Positions 1-9,452 are shown, numbered from the stretch's first letter. The stretch: DNA of 64,000 nucleotides from an uncultured Lachnospiraceae bacterium (GCA_947631955.1 CANRNJ010000001.1:434001-498000); one strand, 5' to 3'. The notes: a model not told the origin generated them from the letters alone. Program-made: numbers and translations.

Positions 1-1495
1 TTCTCGTACCTTTGGACGATCTGTGCTGTGCGTTGTCGGCATCCCTGTTCTCCTGCGAGAACTGCCTGCCGTACTCATGGTCGGCAACCATGACTTCCAC
101 AGCGTCAACTTTGATCCCCTGCTCTTCAAACTGCTGTTTGAGCTGGACCAGCTGTGTTTCGATCACCGCGCGTACTGCTTCGTTCTGCGTGGTGAACTGT
201 GCCGTGACCGCCCCGTCTTTGGATGCGATCTGCACATTGACTGTACCTAAGCTTGCCGGATGAAGCTGCATTTCTATCTCCTGAACGTCCGCCTTCAGGT
301 TGATCTTCATGTAATCCGTGATCTGATCCATGATCTCCTGTGTCTGTACAGATTGGTAACTGTTGACCACAGGCTCCGGCATCCCGATTGCCTGCGCCGG
401 TCTGTTCATTGCCTGAAGAAACGCATTGCCCGCCGCATTGCCTGCCGCGCCGCCGTCGCCTCTCTCGTTCCGTGAAGGATCCTGCTGTTCCTTCATCATC
501 TTATGGCCTGCCGGAATCGCTTCCTTCGGTACATCTGTCACTTCTTTCTGAACGCTCTTTGATCCGTCCGCATCGTCCACCGTCACTTTCATCCGGACTG
601 TCCGGCCTTCCTGTTGAACGGATACGGTATAATCTTTCATGCCTTCCAGACTTACTTCGGGCATCTTCTGGTCCATGGCTCCTTCCAGAACCTCCTCCGG
701 CATCTGCCGAACCTGTACATCCTCCTGAACAGGAGTTTCGCTCTTTGCGGCGATCTGTGCGAGCAGGTCTTTCAGTTCCTCCCCGTCAAGCCCCAGTTCT
801 TCCTGAAGGCTGCCAAGATTTTCCTCCACCGCAGCGAAAAGATTTTTCATGCTTCCGTAGAGAGCTTCGTCCGTCACAAGCGTAACTTCGTCTTCATTGC
901 CCGCCACGGTGAGCATCAGCTGTCTGAGATTGCTGATGTCGAACAGTTCAACCGGCACAAGCCCCATAGCCTCCATGGCTTTCTCCACTTCTTCGGGGGT
1001 GACGTCCAGTTCGTCGGCGATATCCTGAATCAGCTGCGCCGCCGCTTTCTCCACGTCTTCTTCCGCTTCCTCGGCTCTGCTCGTTTCATCGGTCTTTGCT
1101 GCCTTGGCATCCGCATCCTCCACGGCCTTGCCGCCATCGTCTGCCGCTGCATCTCCGGTCTTGTCGGAATCTTTGCCGACCGTCCGGTCCGTTTCGTCCT
1201 GTGCGGTCTTATCCGCCGTCTGGTCCGTCTTCTGAACCGCCGCGTCTGTCCGATCCGCGCTCTGGGCCGTATCCTTGGCCAGATCCGCTGCCGTATCGCC
1301 CGCCGGACTGACTGCCGCCGCGGCCGTGCCCGCCAATTCCGCGTGAAGATTCCGGACGGTATCGCCCATCTTCGTCATGACCCGGTCGAAACTGCCCTTC
1401 GTGATCTCGTCCTGCCTCATGCCCGTCTGATCCGCCTTTGCGGCCGTCTGCGGCGCCGTATAACCCGGCAGAGCGTTCACATTGTTTACAGTCAT
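1..1495 (-). CDS. fliK: Flagellar hook-length control protein FliK (partial)
   Basis: FliK is exported by the flagellar type III apparatus and measures hook length, triggering the switch to filament export. The frame is open from an ATG at 1495 (GAAAGGAGG lies just upstream) to the left edge, giving 498 codons, so the C-terminal end is missing. The N-terminal half is Ala/Asp/Thr-rich and low in complexity, as usual for FliK. The Flg_hook domain is visible near the left edge through LHPASLGTVNVQ, followed by a Gln/Glu-rich stretch. It is the last visible gene of the flgB-fliK operon, 144 bases after the ylxF-like gene; this gap contains a weak sigma-28-like motif. The family call rests on the Flg_hook motif and gene order. 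Confidence 0.93.
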   Translation of the reverse strand, partial: MTVNNVNALPGYTAPQTAAKADQTGMRQDEITKGSFDRVMTKMGDTVRNLHAELAGTAAAAVSPAGDTAADLAKDTAQSADRTDAAVQKTDQTADKTAQDETDRTVGKDSDKTGDAAADDGGKAVEDADAKAAKTDETSRAEEAEEDVEKAAAQLIQDIADELDVTPEEVEKAMEAMGLVPVELFDISNLRQLMLTVAGNEDEVTLVTDEALYGSMKNLFAAVEENLGSLQEELGLDGEELKDLLAQIAAKSETPVQEDVQVRQMPEEVLEGAMDQKMPEVSLEGMKDYTVSVQQEGRTVRMKVTVDDADGSKSVQKEVTDVPKEAIPAGHKMMKEQQDPSRNERGDGGAAGNAAGNAFLQAMNRPAQAIGMPEPVVNSYQSVQTQEIMDQITDYMKINLKADVQEIEMQLHPASLGTVNVQIASKDGAVTAQFTTQNEAVRAVIETQLVQLKQQFEEQGIKVDAVEVMVADHEYGRQFSQENRDADNAQHRSSKGTR

Positions 1496-1639
1496 ACTGT
1501 TTCCTCCTTTCTTAAGTTTTCAAGGTCCTTTGCCTTACGGCTTATATATCCTCAGCGGCACATCAAGCAAAACAGATATACCGCTGTAATATATATCGGT
1601 CTTATGTACGGTTTCCTAAAGTGCGCCGATCAAAAAAAC

Positions 1640-2515
1640 TTACGAGTCCGGATCCATGATCTTGGTCAGTCTTGCCGCGATCTCCGGGTCCATGACGCCC
1701 AGTATATTTCCTCTGTCCTCGGCGCTCATCTGATACAGGATCTTGGCAGCCAGATCGAGATCCTCCGTCATCTGCTCGAAGATCTGGGCAGCCTCCTTCG
1801 GTTTCATCTCGGAATATGCCTGCGCATAATCCTGTATCTCCTTGTCCGCCTCTTCCTGCTCGACTACCTGTTTGTACAGATACTCCGCCGTCGCCGGATC
1901 CATGCTCTCATAGTATTTGCGGTACTCGTCCGGCCCCGGCCCGTTGTCGGCATAGACGACTTCCTCATAGAACTCCGTCTTGATGCGCTCGAACTCTACC
2001 TGAGCGTCCTCGAACGTCTGAAGCCTCTCGATCTCCGCGCGGAGCTCCTCAATCGCTTCAAAATCGCTGTTGCTGTCGTTCTGCGCGCGCTCCAGTTCCA
2101 GTTCCAGTTCCTTGATATAATCCACGGCCTCACGCAGACTGGTGTACCCGCCGTATTCTTCCTCGTCGTCCGTAGACACGACAGCGTCCGACGGAAGGAT
2201 CTTGTTGATAACGGGAACGTCTTTTAAGACAGGCGCCAGTACGCTAGACCCGAATCCGCCCACGTCCAACTTGATCAGCAGACAGAGGATGGCAAGCCAG
2301 ATAATAATAATAACAACTGTTACCAAAACGACGGAAACGCCGCCTTCCTCCTCGTCCTCGGACAGCTTCGCCTCCTGCGCGGATATCTCCTTGGCGCGCT
2401 TTTTGGCTTCCTTGCGCTGCTCCTTCTGCTCTTTCTTTAACTGATCCCGTTCTTCCTTTAATCTCTTTTTTTCGGCCTGAGTGTCCACCTCAGTTCCCAG
2501 TAACTGATCCGCCAT
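1640..2515 (-). CDS. ylxF: YlxF-like / MotE-type flagellar locus protein
   Basis: A 291-residue protein lies between fliJ and fliK, the position of ylxF in Bacillus subtilis. It has a short charged cytoplasmic N-terminus with a Lys/Glu coiled coil (about residues 12-45), one membrane segment (about 58-82, VVLVTVVIIIIWLAILCLL), a second coiled coil (about 130-170), and a C-terminal region resembling the MgtE N-terminal / FliG-like helical domain (KEAAQIFEQM, AAKILYQMSAEDRGNILGVM). Such proteins are thought to support assembly or stator function at the basal body, but the biochemical role is not settled. ATG start with GAGGAATAAC upstream; only two bases separate it from the fliJ stop. Confidence 0.8.
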   Translation of the reverse strand: MADQLLGTEVDTQAEKKRLKEERDQLKKEQKEQRKEAKKRAKEISAQEAKLSEDEEEGGVSVVLVTVVIIIIWLAILCLLIKLDVGGFGSSVLAPVLKDVPVINKILPSDAVVSTDDEEEYGGYTSLREAVDYIKELELELERAQNDSNSDFEAIEELRAEIERLQTFEDAQVEFERIKTEFYEEVVYADNGPGPDEYRKYYESMDPATAEYLYKQVVEQEEADKEIQDYAQAYSEMKPKEAAQIFEQMTEDLDLAAKILYQMSAEDRGNILGVMDPEIAARLTKIMDPDS

Positions 2516-2517
2516 TG

Positions 2518-2970
2518 TTATTCCTCTTTTCCACGCTGTCCATAGGTATAACTGGTAAGTTCGTCCACCGCCTTGCCCTCGGCGGCGTTTTCCTCTTTCA
2601 CAAACTCGTCGAACGCTTTCTCCTTAAGGCGCTCGTGCATCTTGCGCTCCTGCATGGCTTCCTGAAGCTTCAGCCTTGCCTGTTCCACTACCTGCTGCGC
2701 CAGAGCCACCTGCTCCTTCTGGGCTTCGATCATTTCATCCATGATCAGCACCGCGTTCCGGTTATCTTTCAGATCGTTCACATGCAGCGCGTCGCTGCGC
2801 ATCCGCCGTCCCTCTTCCAGATAAGCCTCTTTTCTGTCTTTTAATAGTTCAAGCTTCTCCTCTTCCTCCATCAGCTTCATCTGCGCCCGGCCGAACTCCA
2901 TCTTGGCCTGCTCCTCCAGCTGATACCGGATATTGAGGATGCTCTGCATCCTATACTTGAATTTCGCCAC
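2518..2970 (-). CDS. fliJ: Flagellar export chaperone FliJ
   Basis: FliJ is a small soluble coiled-coil protein that couples the FliI ATPase ring to the export gate FlhA and escorts export chaperones. The 150-residue product is almost entirely heptad-like helix rich in Glu, Lys, Gln and Leu, beginning AKFKYRMQSILNIR, typical for the family. The start is GTG with GAGGG six bases upstream. It follows fliI by 14 bases and precedes the ylxF-like gene by two, so it is translationally coupled within the operon. Confidence 0.9.
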   Translation of the reverse strand: MAKFKYRMQSILNIRYQLEEQAKMEFGRAQMKLMEEEEKLELLKDRKEAYLEEGRRMRSDALHVNDLKDNRNAVLIMDEMIEAQKEQVALAQQVVEQARLKLQEAMQERKMHERLKEKAFDEFVKEENAAEGKAVDELTSYTYGQRGKEE

Positions 2971-2984
2971 AACGAACCCTCACC

Positions 2985-4286
2985 CTACTCTGCGAAAAGC
3001 GTCCGGAGCAGATCCACCGCCTGCTCATAGTCGAATTTTTCATCCACGTCCTGAAGCAGAAATTCGTTGACCGCATCGATCTTGGCTATGGCATAATCGA
3101 TCTTCGGATTGCTGCCGCTCTTGTAAGCGCCGATATTGATCAGATCTTCCGCCTCGCCGTAAGTCGCCAGTACGTTCTTAAGCTTTCCCGCAAGCGCCTT
3201 GTGCTCCTTGTCTACGATCTGCGCCATGCACCGCGAGATGCTCTGCAGCACGTCGATCGCCGGATAATGGTTCTGATGCGCCAGACGGCGGTTCAGCATG
3301 ATATGTCCGTCCAAAATGCTCCTCGCGGTATCCGTGATGGGCTCGTTCATATCGTCGCCGTCCACCAAAACGGTATACAGTCCCGTGATGGAGCCGACGC
3401 TCGCGCAGCCCGCTCTCTCCAGCAGTTTCGGCATCTCCGCATACACGCTCGGCGGGTAGCCTCTGGACACCGGCGGTTCCCCGCTGGCCAGTCCGATCTC
3501 CCGCTGCGCCATGGAAAAACGGGTAAGGGAGTCCATCATCAGCAGCACGTCCTTACCCTGATCCCGGAAATATTCGGCCACGGCGGTCGCCGTCTTCGCC
3601 GCTTTGTTCCGTTCAAGCGCCGCCTTGTCGGAGGTGGCCACCACCACCACCGAACGTTTCATGCCTTCCTCGCCCAAGTCCCGTTCTATAAATTCCCGGA
3701 CCTCCCTGCCGCGCTCGCCGATCAGGGCGATCACGTTGACGTCCGCCTTGGTATTGCGGGCAAACATGCCCATCAATGTGGATTTTCCTACGCCCGAACC
3801 GGCAAAGATGCCGATACGCTGCCCTTTGCCCACCGTCATAAGCCCGTCGATCGCCTTGACGCCAAGCGGGAGCACTTCATCGATGATCTTCCTGCTCATG
3901 GCGTCCGGCGGAGCCGCTTCCACAAGATACGGCGTGCCCGGCACATACTCTCCGTCGATGCGCCCCAGTCCGTCCAGGACCTTGCCGAGAAGTTCATTGC
4001 TGACCGGCACCGTCAGCGGCTCGCCCGTATTCTCCACGATACAGCCCAGCCCGATGCCGTCCGTCTTGTCGCAGGGCATCAGAAGCGTCCTGCGGTCCTT
4101 GAACCCGACTACCTCGGCCATGATCGGCGCATACTGTTCATCCGCCGGATAGATACGGCACAGATCACCCAGTCTGGCCTCCGGTCCCGCGGATTCGATC
4201 GTCAGTCCGACCACGTTCTCCACGCGGCCCATCCGCTTATAAAACGTGTCGTCGGCTATTTTGCTGTATTTATGAAAATTAATCAT
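2985..4286 (-). CDS. fliI: Flagellum-specific ATPase FliI
   Basis: FliI is the hexameric ATPase of the flagellar type III export apparatus, related to F1-ATPase beta. A Walker A motif (GSGVGKST) and a Walker B-type strand (VLLMMDSLTRFSMAQREIG) are clear, as is the family signature PPSVYAEMPKLLERAG. About 433 residues, normal for the family. I chose the ATG at 4286: its first eight bases overlap the fliH stop (ATGATTAA), a normal coupling arrangement. A TTG four codons earlier at 4298 is possible but has no better ribosome binding site. Confidence 0.96.
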   Translation of the reverse strand: MINFHKYSKIADDTFYKRMGRVENVVGLTIESAGPEARLGDLCRIYPADEQYAPIMAEVVGFKDRRTLLMPCDKTDGIGLGCIVENTGEPLTVPVSNELLGKVLDGLGRIDGEYVPGTPYLVEAAPPDAMSRKIIDEVLPLGVKAIDGLMTVGKGQRIGIFAGSGVGKSTLMGMFARNTKADVNVIALIGERGREVREFIERDLGEEGMKRSVVVVATSDKAALERNKAAKTATAVAEYFRDQGKDVLLMMDSLTRFSMAQREIGLASGEPPVSRGYPPSVYAEMPKLLERAGCASVGSITGLYTVLVDGDDMNEPITDTARSILDGHIMLNRRLAHQNHYPAIDVLQSISRCMAQIVDKEHKALAGKLKNVLATYGEAEDLINIGAYKSGSNPKIDYAIAKIDAVNEFLLQDVDEKFDYEQAVDLLRTLFAE

Positions 4287-5175
4287 TGGATTTTTCAAAA
4301 GATAACACCCGTAATCTATTAGTCAGCTCCCGAAGCTGCGTATCAATGCCGCAGTCAAAGATCCCGCCGTCCGTTTCGATCAGGCAGTCACCCTGCGAAA
4401 GAGCGATATCCTCGATGATCTCAACCAGTCCCCTGCCTGCGGCTGCTCCCTCCGTAAGCTCCTGTTTCTTCATATTGACAAAAGGATAATCCTCTTTGGA
4501 AACATGTACAAGAAACGTTCTGCTGCTCTCCACCTGTCTTAAGGTGGAATCGATCAGATGCACCAGAATATCCCTGTTATCGGCAAATTCTATGCCGAAA
4601 ACATGGCTGTAGACCTCTGTGATCGTATCGATGAACCTCGGCTCCAGTTCCTCCACCATCCGGTCGTACTCGTCGTAAAGCCTTTGTTTCTCCGCATCCA
4701 GTTCGCGTTTCATCTCGTCCGCCTGCGCAAGGCCGTCCTTGTAGCCCTCGTCGTAACCCAGTTTGTTGGCGTCCTTAAGAGTGCGCTGGCGCTCCTGCTC
4801 GATCTCGCGTCTGGCGGTTTCCTTCATCTCCTCGATCTCCGCATGGGCGTCGTCCATCATGGCCTGTATCTGCGCCTTGGCCTCTTCCTCATCCGCGCCC
4901 GGCTGCGCCGCTCCCTTGATGATGCCGCCCGCACTGTCGCCGTCCGCAAGCAGCGCGTCGATCTGTTCACCTGCAAGACCGCCCACAAATTCCGGTTCCC
5001 CGTCCTCGTCCTCCTGCGCCCCGCCGGATCCGCTCCCTATGCTCAGGCGGTGGCGGCGGATGGTTTCCAGTTCCTCGATCCGCTGTTCCAGTCTGGCGTT
5101 GCTGTCGATCACGCATTTGTCTTCATCCGTCACTACGACCCAGTTTGATTTATACAGATTCCGATTCCTAGACAA
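4279..5175 (-). CDS. fliH: Flagellar assembly protein FliH
   Basis: FliH regulates FliI and links it to the C-ring. The 298-residue protein has a charged N-terminus, a Glu/Lys/Arg-rich coiled coil in the middle (including EEMKETARREIEQERQRTLKDA) and a C-terminal domain like the V-type ATPase E subunit. The start is probably the TTG at 5175, which sits nine bases after GGAGGTGA and overlaps the fliG stop by eight bases. Starts further upstream would lie deeper inside fliG. It overlaps fliI by eight bases at the other end. Confidence 0.88.
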   Translation of the reverse strand: MSRNRNLYKSNWVVVTDEDKCVIDSNARLEQRIEELETIRRHRLSIGSGSGGAQEDEDGEPEFVGGLAGEQIDALLADGDSAGGIIKGAAQPGADEEEAKAQIQAMMDDAHAEIEEMKETARREIEQERQRTLKDANKLGYDEGYKDGLAQADEMKRELDAEKQRLYDEYDRMVEELEPRFIDTITEVYSHVFGIEFADNRDILVHLIDSTLRQVESSRTFLVHVSKEDYPFVNMKKQELTEGAAAGRGLVEIIEDIALSQGDCLIETDGGIFDCGIDTQLRELTNRLRVLSFEKSND

Positions 5176-6187
5176 TGATCTCGTCACCTCCACCTCTTGA
5201 GATGACGATCTCACCGGAGTCTTCCAGTTTTCTAATGATATTTACGATCTTCTGCTGCGCCTCTTCCACGTCTTTCATACGCACAGGACCCATAAATTCC
5301 ATATCTTCCTTGATCATGACGCCAAGACGCTTGGACAGGTTGTTAAAGATCGCATTCTGCACTTCCTCGTTGGAACCTTTCAGCGCAGTCGCCAGATCGC
5401 CGTTATCCACGTCACGCAGCACACGCTGGATCGCTCTGTCGTCCAGAAGCAGGATATCCTCGAAGACGAACATCTTCTTCCGGATCTCGTCCGCCAGTTC
5501 CGGCTCCTCGATCTCCAGTGTTTCCATGATGTGTTTCTCTGTACCGCGGTCCACCGTATTCAAAATATCTACGACAGCGTCCACGCCGCCGATGATCGTG
5601 TAATCCTGATTGACCAGAGATGCCAGTTTCGACTCCAGCACTTTCTCCACTTCCTTGACCACCTCAGGGCTGGTCCTGTCCATGATGGCGATACGCTTGG
5701 CAACGTCCGCCTGTCTGTCCGGCGGAAGCGCGGACACAATGAGCGCCGCCTGATTTGCGGACAGATAAGAGAGGATCAGGGCGATCGTCTGAGGATGTTC
5801 ATCCTGTATAAAGTTGAGCAGCTGAGAAGCATCCGTCTTCCGCACGAACTCGAAAGGCTTCACCTGCAGAGATGCCGTCAGCTTGCCGATCACATCCATA
5901 GCCCTCTCGGCGCCGAACGATTTCTCCAGAAGCTCCTTGGCATAACCGATACCGCCCTCTGCGATATACTGCTGCGCCAGACAGATCTGATAGAACTCTT
6001 TGATCACTTCATCCTTCATCTGCGGCGTGATATTCCGCGTATTGGCGATCTCAAGAGTCAGCTCCTCGATCTCTTCTTCCTTCAGATGCTTAAAGATAGA
6101 CGCCGACTTCTCAGGCCCTAAAGCGATCAGCAGGACCGCCGCCTTCTGGATTCCTCCGGTGATCTTATCCTCGTTTGCCTTAGCCAT
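5168..6187 (-). CDS. fliG: Flagellar motor switch protein FliG
   Basis: FliG forms the upper C-ring, binds FliF and interacts with the stator to generate torque. The 339-residue sequence has the N-terminal FliF-binding domain (KAAVLLIALGPEKSASIFKHL), the middle domain with the EHPQTIALILSYL motif, and the C-terminal charged torque helix (FEDILLLDDRAIQRVLRDVD). Length and motif order are standard. It begins five bases after fliF and overlaps fliH by eight bases. Confidence 0.97.
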   Translation of the reverse strand: MAKANEDKITGGIQKAAVLLIALGPEKSASIFKHLKEEEIEELTLEIANTRNITPQMKDEVIKEFYQICLAQQYIAEGGIGYAKELLEKSFGAERAMDVIGKLTASLQVKPFEFVRKTDASQLLNFIQDEHPQTIALILSYLSANQAALIVSALPPDRQADVAKRIAIMDRTSPEVVKEVEKVLESKLASLVNQDYTIIGGVDAVVDILNTVDRGTEKHIMETLEIEEPELADEIRKKMFVFEDILLLDDRAIQRVLRDVDNGDLATALKGSNEEVQNAIFNNLSKRLGVMIKEDMEFMGPVRMKDVEEAQQKIVNIIRKLEDSGEIVISRGGGDEIIV

Positions 6188-6192
6188 CTAGT

Positions 6193-7803
6193 TTACCCCC
6201 ACTCTTCGTTCAGCCAGTTGCGAAGCAGATTGGCCGCCGCTTCCGGATTCTCTTCCACAAATTGATTGACCATCTTGCGCTCGTCGGATTCGTTCTCCAG
6301 AGAGATGCTCTCGATCTGTGTTTCAGGCATGGACTGCAGCAGAGATTCCACGGTAAGCTCTTCTTCCTCTTCCTCGTGTTTCTCTCCGCGCATACTTCTG
6401 AGCACAACGAAGGCAAGAAGCGCCAAGATCACGATGATCAGGACGATCTGCATGATGTCCGTCGCCGTGATGCCGGAACCTTCCTCGTCAAAAAATACGT
6501 TCTCGCTGTAAGCTACCAGAGAAATGCTGTCCGCAGAGATTCCCGTGGCATTGGCGACCGCCGTGTAGAAATCCTCGTCAACTTCCATTCTGGTGCGCTC
6601 CGTATTCGCCAGTTTATATTCTTCCCAAGTCACGCCGTCCAGTCCGCCCTGCGTGCGCACGTCCTCCTCGCGGATGATGTTGTACTTGATAAGGGCAGCC
6701 GCAAGCGACGACTGGCTGTAATCGATCGCGCCCGGCGGCGTTGTTTCGGTAGTGATCCGCTCGTTGGGCAGATAGGCTCTGGACTCTTCGGATACGGTGG
6801 AGGAAGAATTGCCGTTGTCTTCTATCACATATCCCGTATCGTCGTCGTTGGAGTCCGTACCCGGTATGCCGCCCACATCGCTCTCATTCTCGGAATTGTA
6901 GACGTCCTCGCTGGCAAGCATACCTTCCGTACGCCCGTCCGGCGCGGAATATTCATGGTTCGTTTCTTCCACCGAAGAGAAATCCAACACCAGATTGGTC
7001 GCGACTTCCACATTGTCAAATTCCTTCGTGCCAAGAAGCACTTTGCGCACCTCGTTGACCACCTGTTTCTCGGCTTCCGCCTTGACGGACAGCTGGGCAT
7101 TGGCCGTGCCGGACACGGTATAATTATCGTCCCCGGTGAAAAGCATGTTGCCCTCTACATCCATGATCACAATATTGTTCGTCGTCGTATTGCCGATGGC
7201 CGTCGCCACGGCGCGGGCAAGGTAAGCGGCGCTCTCCGTGCTGAATTCGTCCGACAGGGTAAGGAGCACCCATGCATAGGACTCTTCCTCTTCATCCAGG
7301 AGCGTGCCGTCGTTCTCCGGTATCTTCAACTGCACACTGGCGGACTGGATAGCGGAAAATTTTGCCAGGAAATCCCGTTCCAGCCTCTTCTCCAGATATA
7401 CGACCTGTTTCTTCTGTTTGTCGGATTCCGTGGTGGAGAAACTTCCGTCCGTCACGTTCTCGATCCCGTAATCCGCCGCCTGAATATTGTTTGCGCCCAG
7501 AAGAAGGTTGGCATCGGAGAGCTGATCCCGCAGGATCCGGATGACCAGTCCGTCGTCGGAGATCGTGTAGGTCATGTCCTCCCCTTCCAACAGATCCCGC
7601 ACTTCCGCGGCTTCCGCCGTAGTTTCGCACTCGCGCAGCAGCACATACTGCGGCTGCACAAGTTTGGACACGATAATAACGATGGCTAATACCACCACCG
7701 CTATCCCGCCGACGATCAGTGTCTTCTGTTTCGCCGTAAACCGGTTCCACCATTCCAATACCTTACTGAGCAGTTCTTTTAATTTTTCGATCAGTTTTTC
7801 CAC
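6193..7803 (-). CDS. fliF: Flagellar MS-ring protein FliF
   Basis: FliF forms the membrane-embedded MS ring on which the switch and export gate assemble. The 536-residue protein has an N-terminal membrane segment (about 27-47), two ring-building domains with the YscJ-like region (LRECETTAEAAEVRDLL), a Ser/Asn/Asp-rich linker, a second membrane segment (about 444-465, IMQIVLIIVILALLAFVVL) and a C-terminal acidic tail ending in the FliG-binding region (ENPEAAANLLRNWLNEEWG). The start is GTG with AAGGAG 11 bases upstream. A 97-base gap separates it from fliE. Confidence 0.96.
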   Translation of the reverse strand: MEKLIEKLKELLSKVLEWWNRFTAKQKTLIVGGIAVVVLAIVIIVSKLVQPQYVLLRECETTAEAAEVRDLLEGEDMTYTISDDGLVIRILRDQLSDANLLLGANNIQAADYGIENVTDGSFSTTESDKQKKQVVYLEKRLERDFLAKFSAIQSASVQLKIPENDGTLLDEEEESYAWVLLTLSDEFSTESAAYLARAVATAIGNTTTNNIVIMDVEGNMLFTGDDNYTVSGTANAQLSVKAEAEKQVVNEVRKVLLGTKEFDNVEVATNLVLDFSSVEETNHEYSAPDGRTEGMLASEDVYNSENESDVGGIPGTDSNDDDTGYVIEDNGNSSSTVSEESRAYLPNERITTETTPPGAIDYSQSSLAAALIKYNIIREEDVRTQGGLDGVTWEEYKLANTERTRMEVDEDFYTAVANATGISADSISLVAYSENVFFDEEGSGITATDIMQIVLIIVILALLAFVVLRSMRGEKHEEEEEELTVESLLQSMPETQIESISLENESDERKMVNQFVEENPEAAANLLRNWLNEEWG

Positions 7804-7900
7804 AGCAACTCATTCTCCTTCGATTCCCCGTATTCCCATGCATGTTCCTAACGGTGCATGGCAGACTGCCGTATCCCGCGCGCTGGTACCGTGCCGCGCC

Positions 7901-8227
7901 CTATATCTGCATCTGAATGAGTTCCCTGTACGCTTCTAGGATCCTGTCCCGTATCGCGACCGTGTACTGCAGAGCCACAGACGCCTTCTGCAGAGCCACG
8001 CTCAGATCATGCGTGTTCTCCGTTTCGCCGAGCGCCCACTTGATCTCCTCGTTCTCCGCATCCGACAGATAGTTGTTGGTCGTCGTCAGATTGTCGATCG
8101 CAGTATGTAACAGGCCGTCAAAGTCTTCTCCCGCATAGGTATCGACCCTGTTGGTCGGGGCGTTTTTTGCCGCCTCCCGGACCGCCTGAGAGGATACGCT
8201 GTAAAGTTCTGTGATATCCAAAGCCAT
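7901..8227 (-). CDS. fliE: Flagellar hook-basal body protein FliE
   Basis: FliE is the small adaptor that joins the MS ring and export gate to the proximal rod. 108 residues, with the family C-terminus (DLSVALQKASVALQYTVAIRDRILEAYRELIQMQI). ATG start with GGAGGG upstream. It lies between flgC and fliF as in Bacillus. Confidence 0.93.
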   Translation of the reverse strand: MALDITELYSVSSQAVREAAKNAPTNRVDTYAGEDFDGLLHTAIDNLTTTNNYLSDAENEEIKWALGETENTHDLSVALQKASVALQYTVAIRDRILEAYRELIQMQI

Positions 8228-8319
8228 GTTTTCCCTCCAAAACGCGATTTCCTATATCGCTTTCACGCTGCCGCGCTATGTGCCCGGCTCCGTCCAAAAG
8301 CCCGCTCTTTTACCGGCTC

Positions 8320-8766
8320 TTAGGTGTTCAGAAGATCCAGCCCGGTGGTCGCAATGTTCTTGCTTGCGTCAAAAGCCGTAGCGTTTGCCTGATATGCGCG
8401 GCTGGCGTCGATCAGGTTCGTCATTTCCGTGATGATGCTGACGTTCGGATACATGACGTAACCGTTCTCGTCGGCGTCCGGATGGGAAGGATCGTACACC
8501 ATGTTCCCCTCCGTCCATGTATCTTCATATACGCCCGTCACCTTTACGCCGGAACCCGAATACCTGTCCCGCTCCTTAAGCAGCACCTGATGAAAAGGCG
8601 TCTGTGAATTTTTCTCCTCAAACACGACGACCTTCCTGCGGTAAGGCGTGCCGTCCTGTGTCCGCGTCGTATTGGCGTTCGCCACATTCTGCGCGATAAT
8701 ATCCATACGATAACGCTCAGCCGTCATACCCGTCGCATTGATATCAAAAGCCGAAAATATACCCAT
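8320..8766 (-). CDS. flgC: Flagellar proximal rod protein FlgC
   Basis: FlgC is a proximal rod subunit. The 148-residue protein begins with the rod/hook signature (FSAFDINATGMTAERYRMDIIAQNVANANTT) and ends with the conserved C-terminal helix (EMTNLIDASRAYQANATAFDASKNI). ATG start with AAGGAG upstream. 72 bases follow flgB. Confidence 0.96.
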   Translation of the reverse strand: MGIFSAFDINATGMTAERYRMDIIAQNVANANTTRTQDGTPYRRKVVVFEEKNSQTPFHQVLLKERDRYSGSGVKVTGVYEDTWTEGNMVYDPSHPDADENGYVMYPNVSIITEMTNLIDASRAYQANATAFDASKNIATTGLDLLNT

Positions 8767-8838
8767 AACCCTATCTCCTTATCCTGTCCGTATACCCCTT
8801 CACGTTCCCTGTATATCCGTCCGAAGATCTCCGCCGCG

Positions 8839-9237
8839 TTACTTCATGACCGCCTGAAGATTCTGAAATTCCTGATTCATGGACAACTCCAGACCGCGGT
8901 ACACGATCTGGTTCTTAGCCAGATACACGCCTTCCGTATCGGGATCCACGTTGTTGCCGTCGATACGGTAAGAGAAGCCCGAATAATCCCTGTAAGTGAT
9001 CGGTTTCAGACGGTTCAGCTTCACGTTGGCAACCTTTGCGTCCATGCTCGTATATCTGGAACTGTGAAGCGCTTTGGCAAGCTGTGTTTCAAAATTAACG
9101 TCCTGCCGCTTATAGCCCGGCGTATCCGCATTGGCTATATTGTTCGAGATCGCATCGTTGCGCAGCCATGACGCATCCGCCGCCTTACTCAGCACATTGA
9201 TGTAGTCGAATACATTCGTATTGGTCAAAGCACTCAT
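8839..9237 (-). CDS. flgB: Flagellar proximal rod protein FlgB
   Basis: FlgB is a proximal rod subunit and the first gene of the fla operon here. 132 residues with the rod signature ASWLRNDAISNNIANADTPGYKRQDVNFE. I place the start at the ATG at 9237, nine bases after GGAGG; a GTG two codons upstream is too close to that site. A sigma-A-like promoter lies about 45 bases further upstream. Confidence 0.95.
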   Translation of the reverse strand: MSALTNTNVFDYINVLSKAADASWLRNDAISNNIANADTPGYKRQDVNFETQLAKALHSSRYTSMDAKVANVKLNRLKPITYRDYSGFSYRIDGNNVDPDTEGVYLAKNQIVYRGLELSMNQEFQNLQAVMK

Positions 9238-9278
9238 ATACACAATCCTCCACTTTGAATAGTAAAGTCTACTGTATT

Positions 9279-9306
9279 ATTATAAATAAAATATTAAAAA
9301 AAACAA
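9279..9306 (-). promoter_or_regulatory. Sigma-A-like promoter of the flgB operon
   Basis: On the minus strand TTGTTT (9306-9301) is separated by 16 bases from TATAAT (9284-9279), in a very A+T-rich stretch between the codY terminator and flgB. No sigma-28 motif was seen here. Confidence 0.6.
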
Positions 9307-9400
9307 GGTTTTTCGATTCTTTTTCACAAATCTTTCTTTATTTCCAGATTTTCACAGATCCCTTTTTTTGATCCTGCCCGCGCCAGACCTCCGTGTATAC

Positions 9401-9446
9401 AAAAAAAGGATCCACTCACAGCTTCCGCCCGTGCGTAAATCCTTTT
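9401..9446 (-). terminator. Rho-independent terminator after codY
   Basis: Seven bases after the codY stop, AAAAGGAT (9446-9439) pairs with ATCCTTTT (9411-9404), followed by a run of T (9407-9401) in the minus direction. It separates codY from the flagellar operon. Confidence 0.7.
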
Positions 9447-9452
9447 ACCGCT

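Noticed and set aside
9307..9400. CodY box upstream of flgB
   Set aside because: A+T-rich stretches resemble parts of AATTTTCWGAAAATT, but no 15-base window matches well enough.
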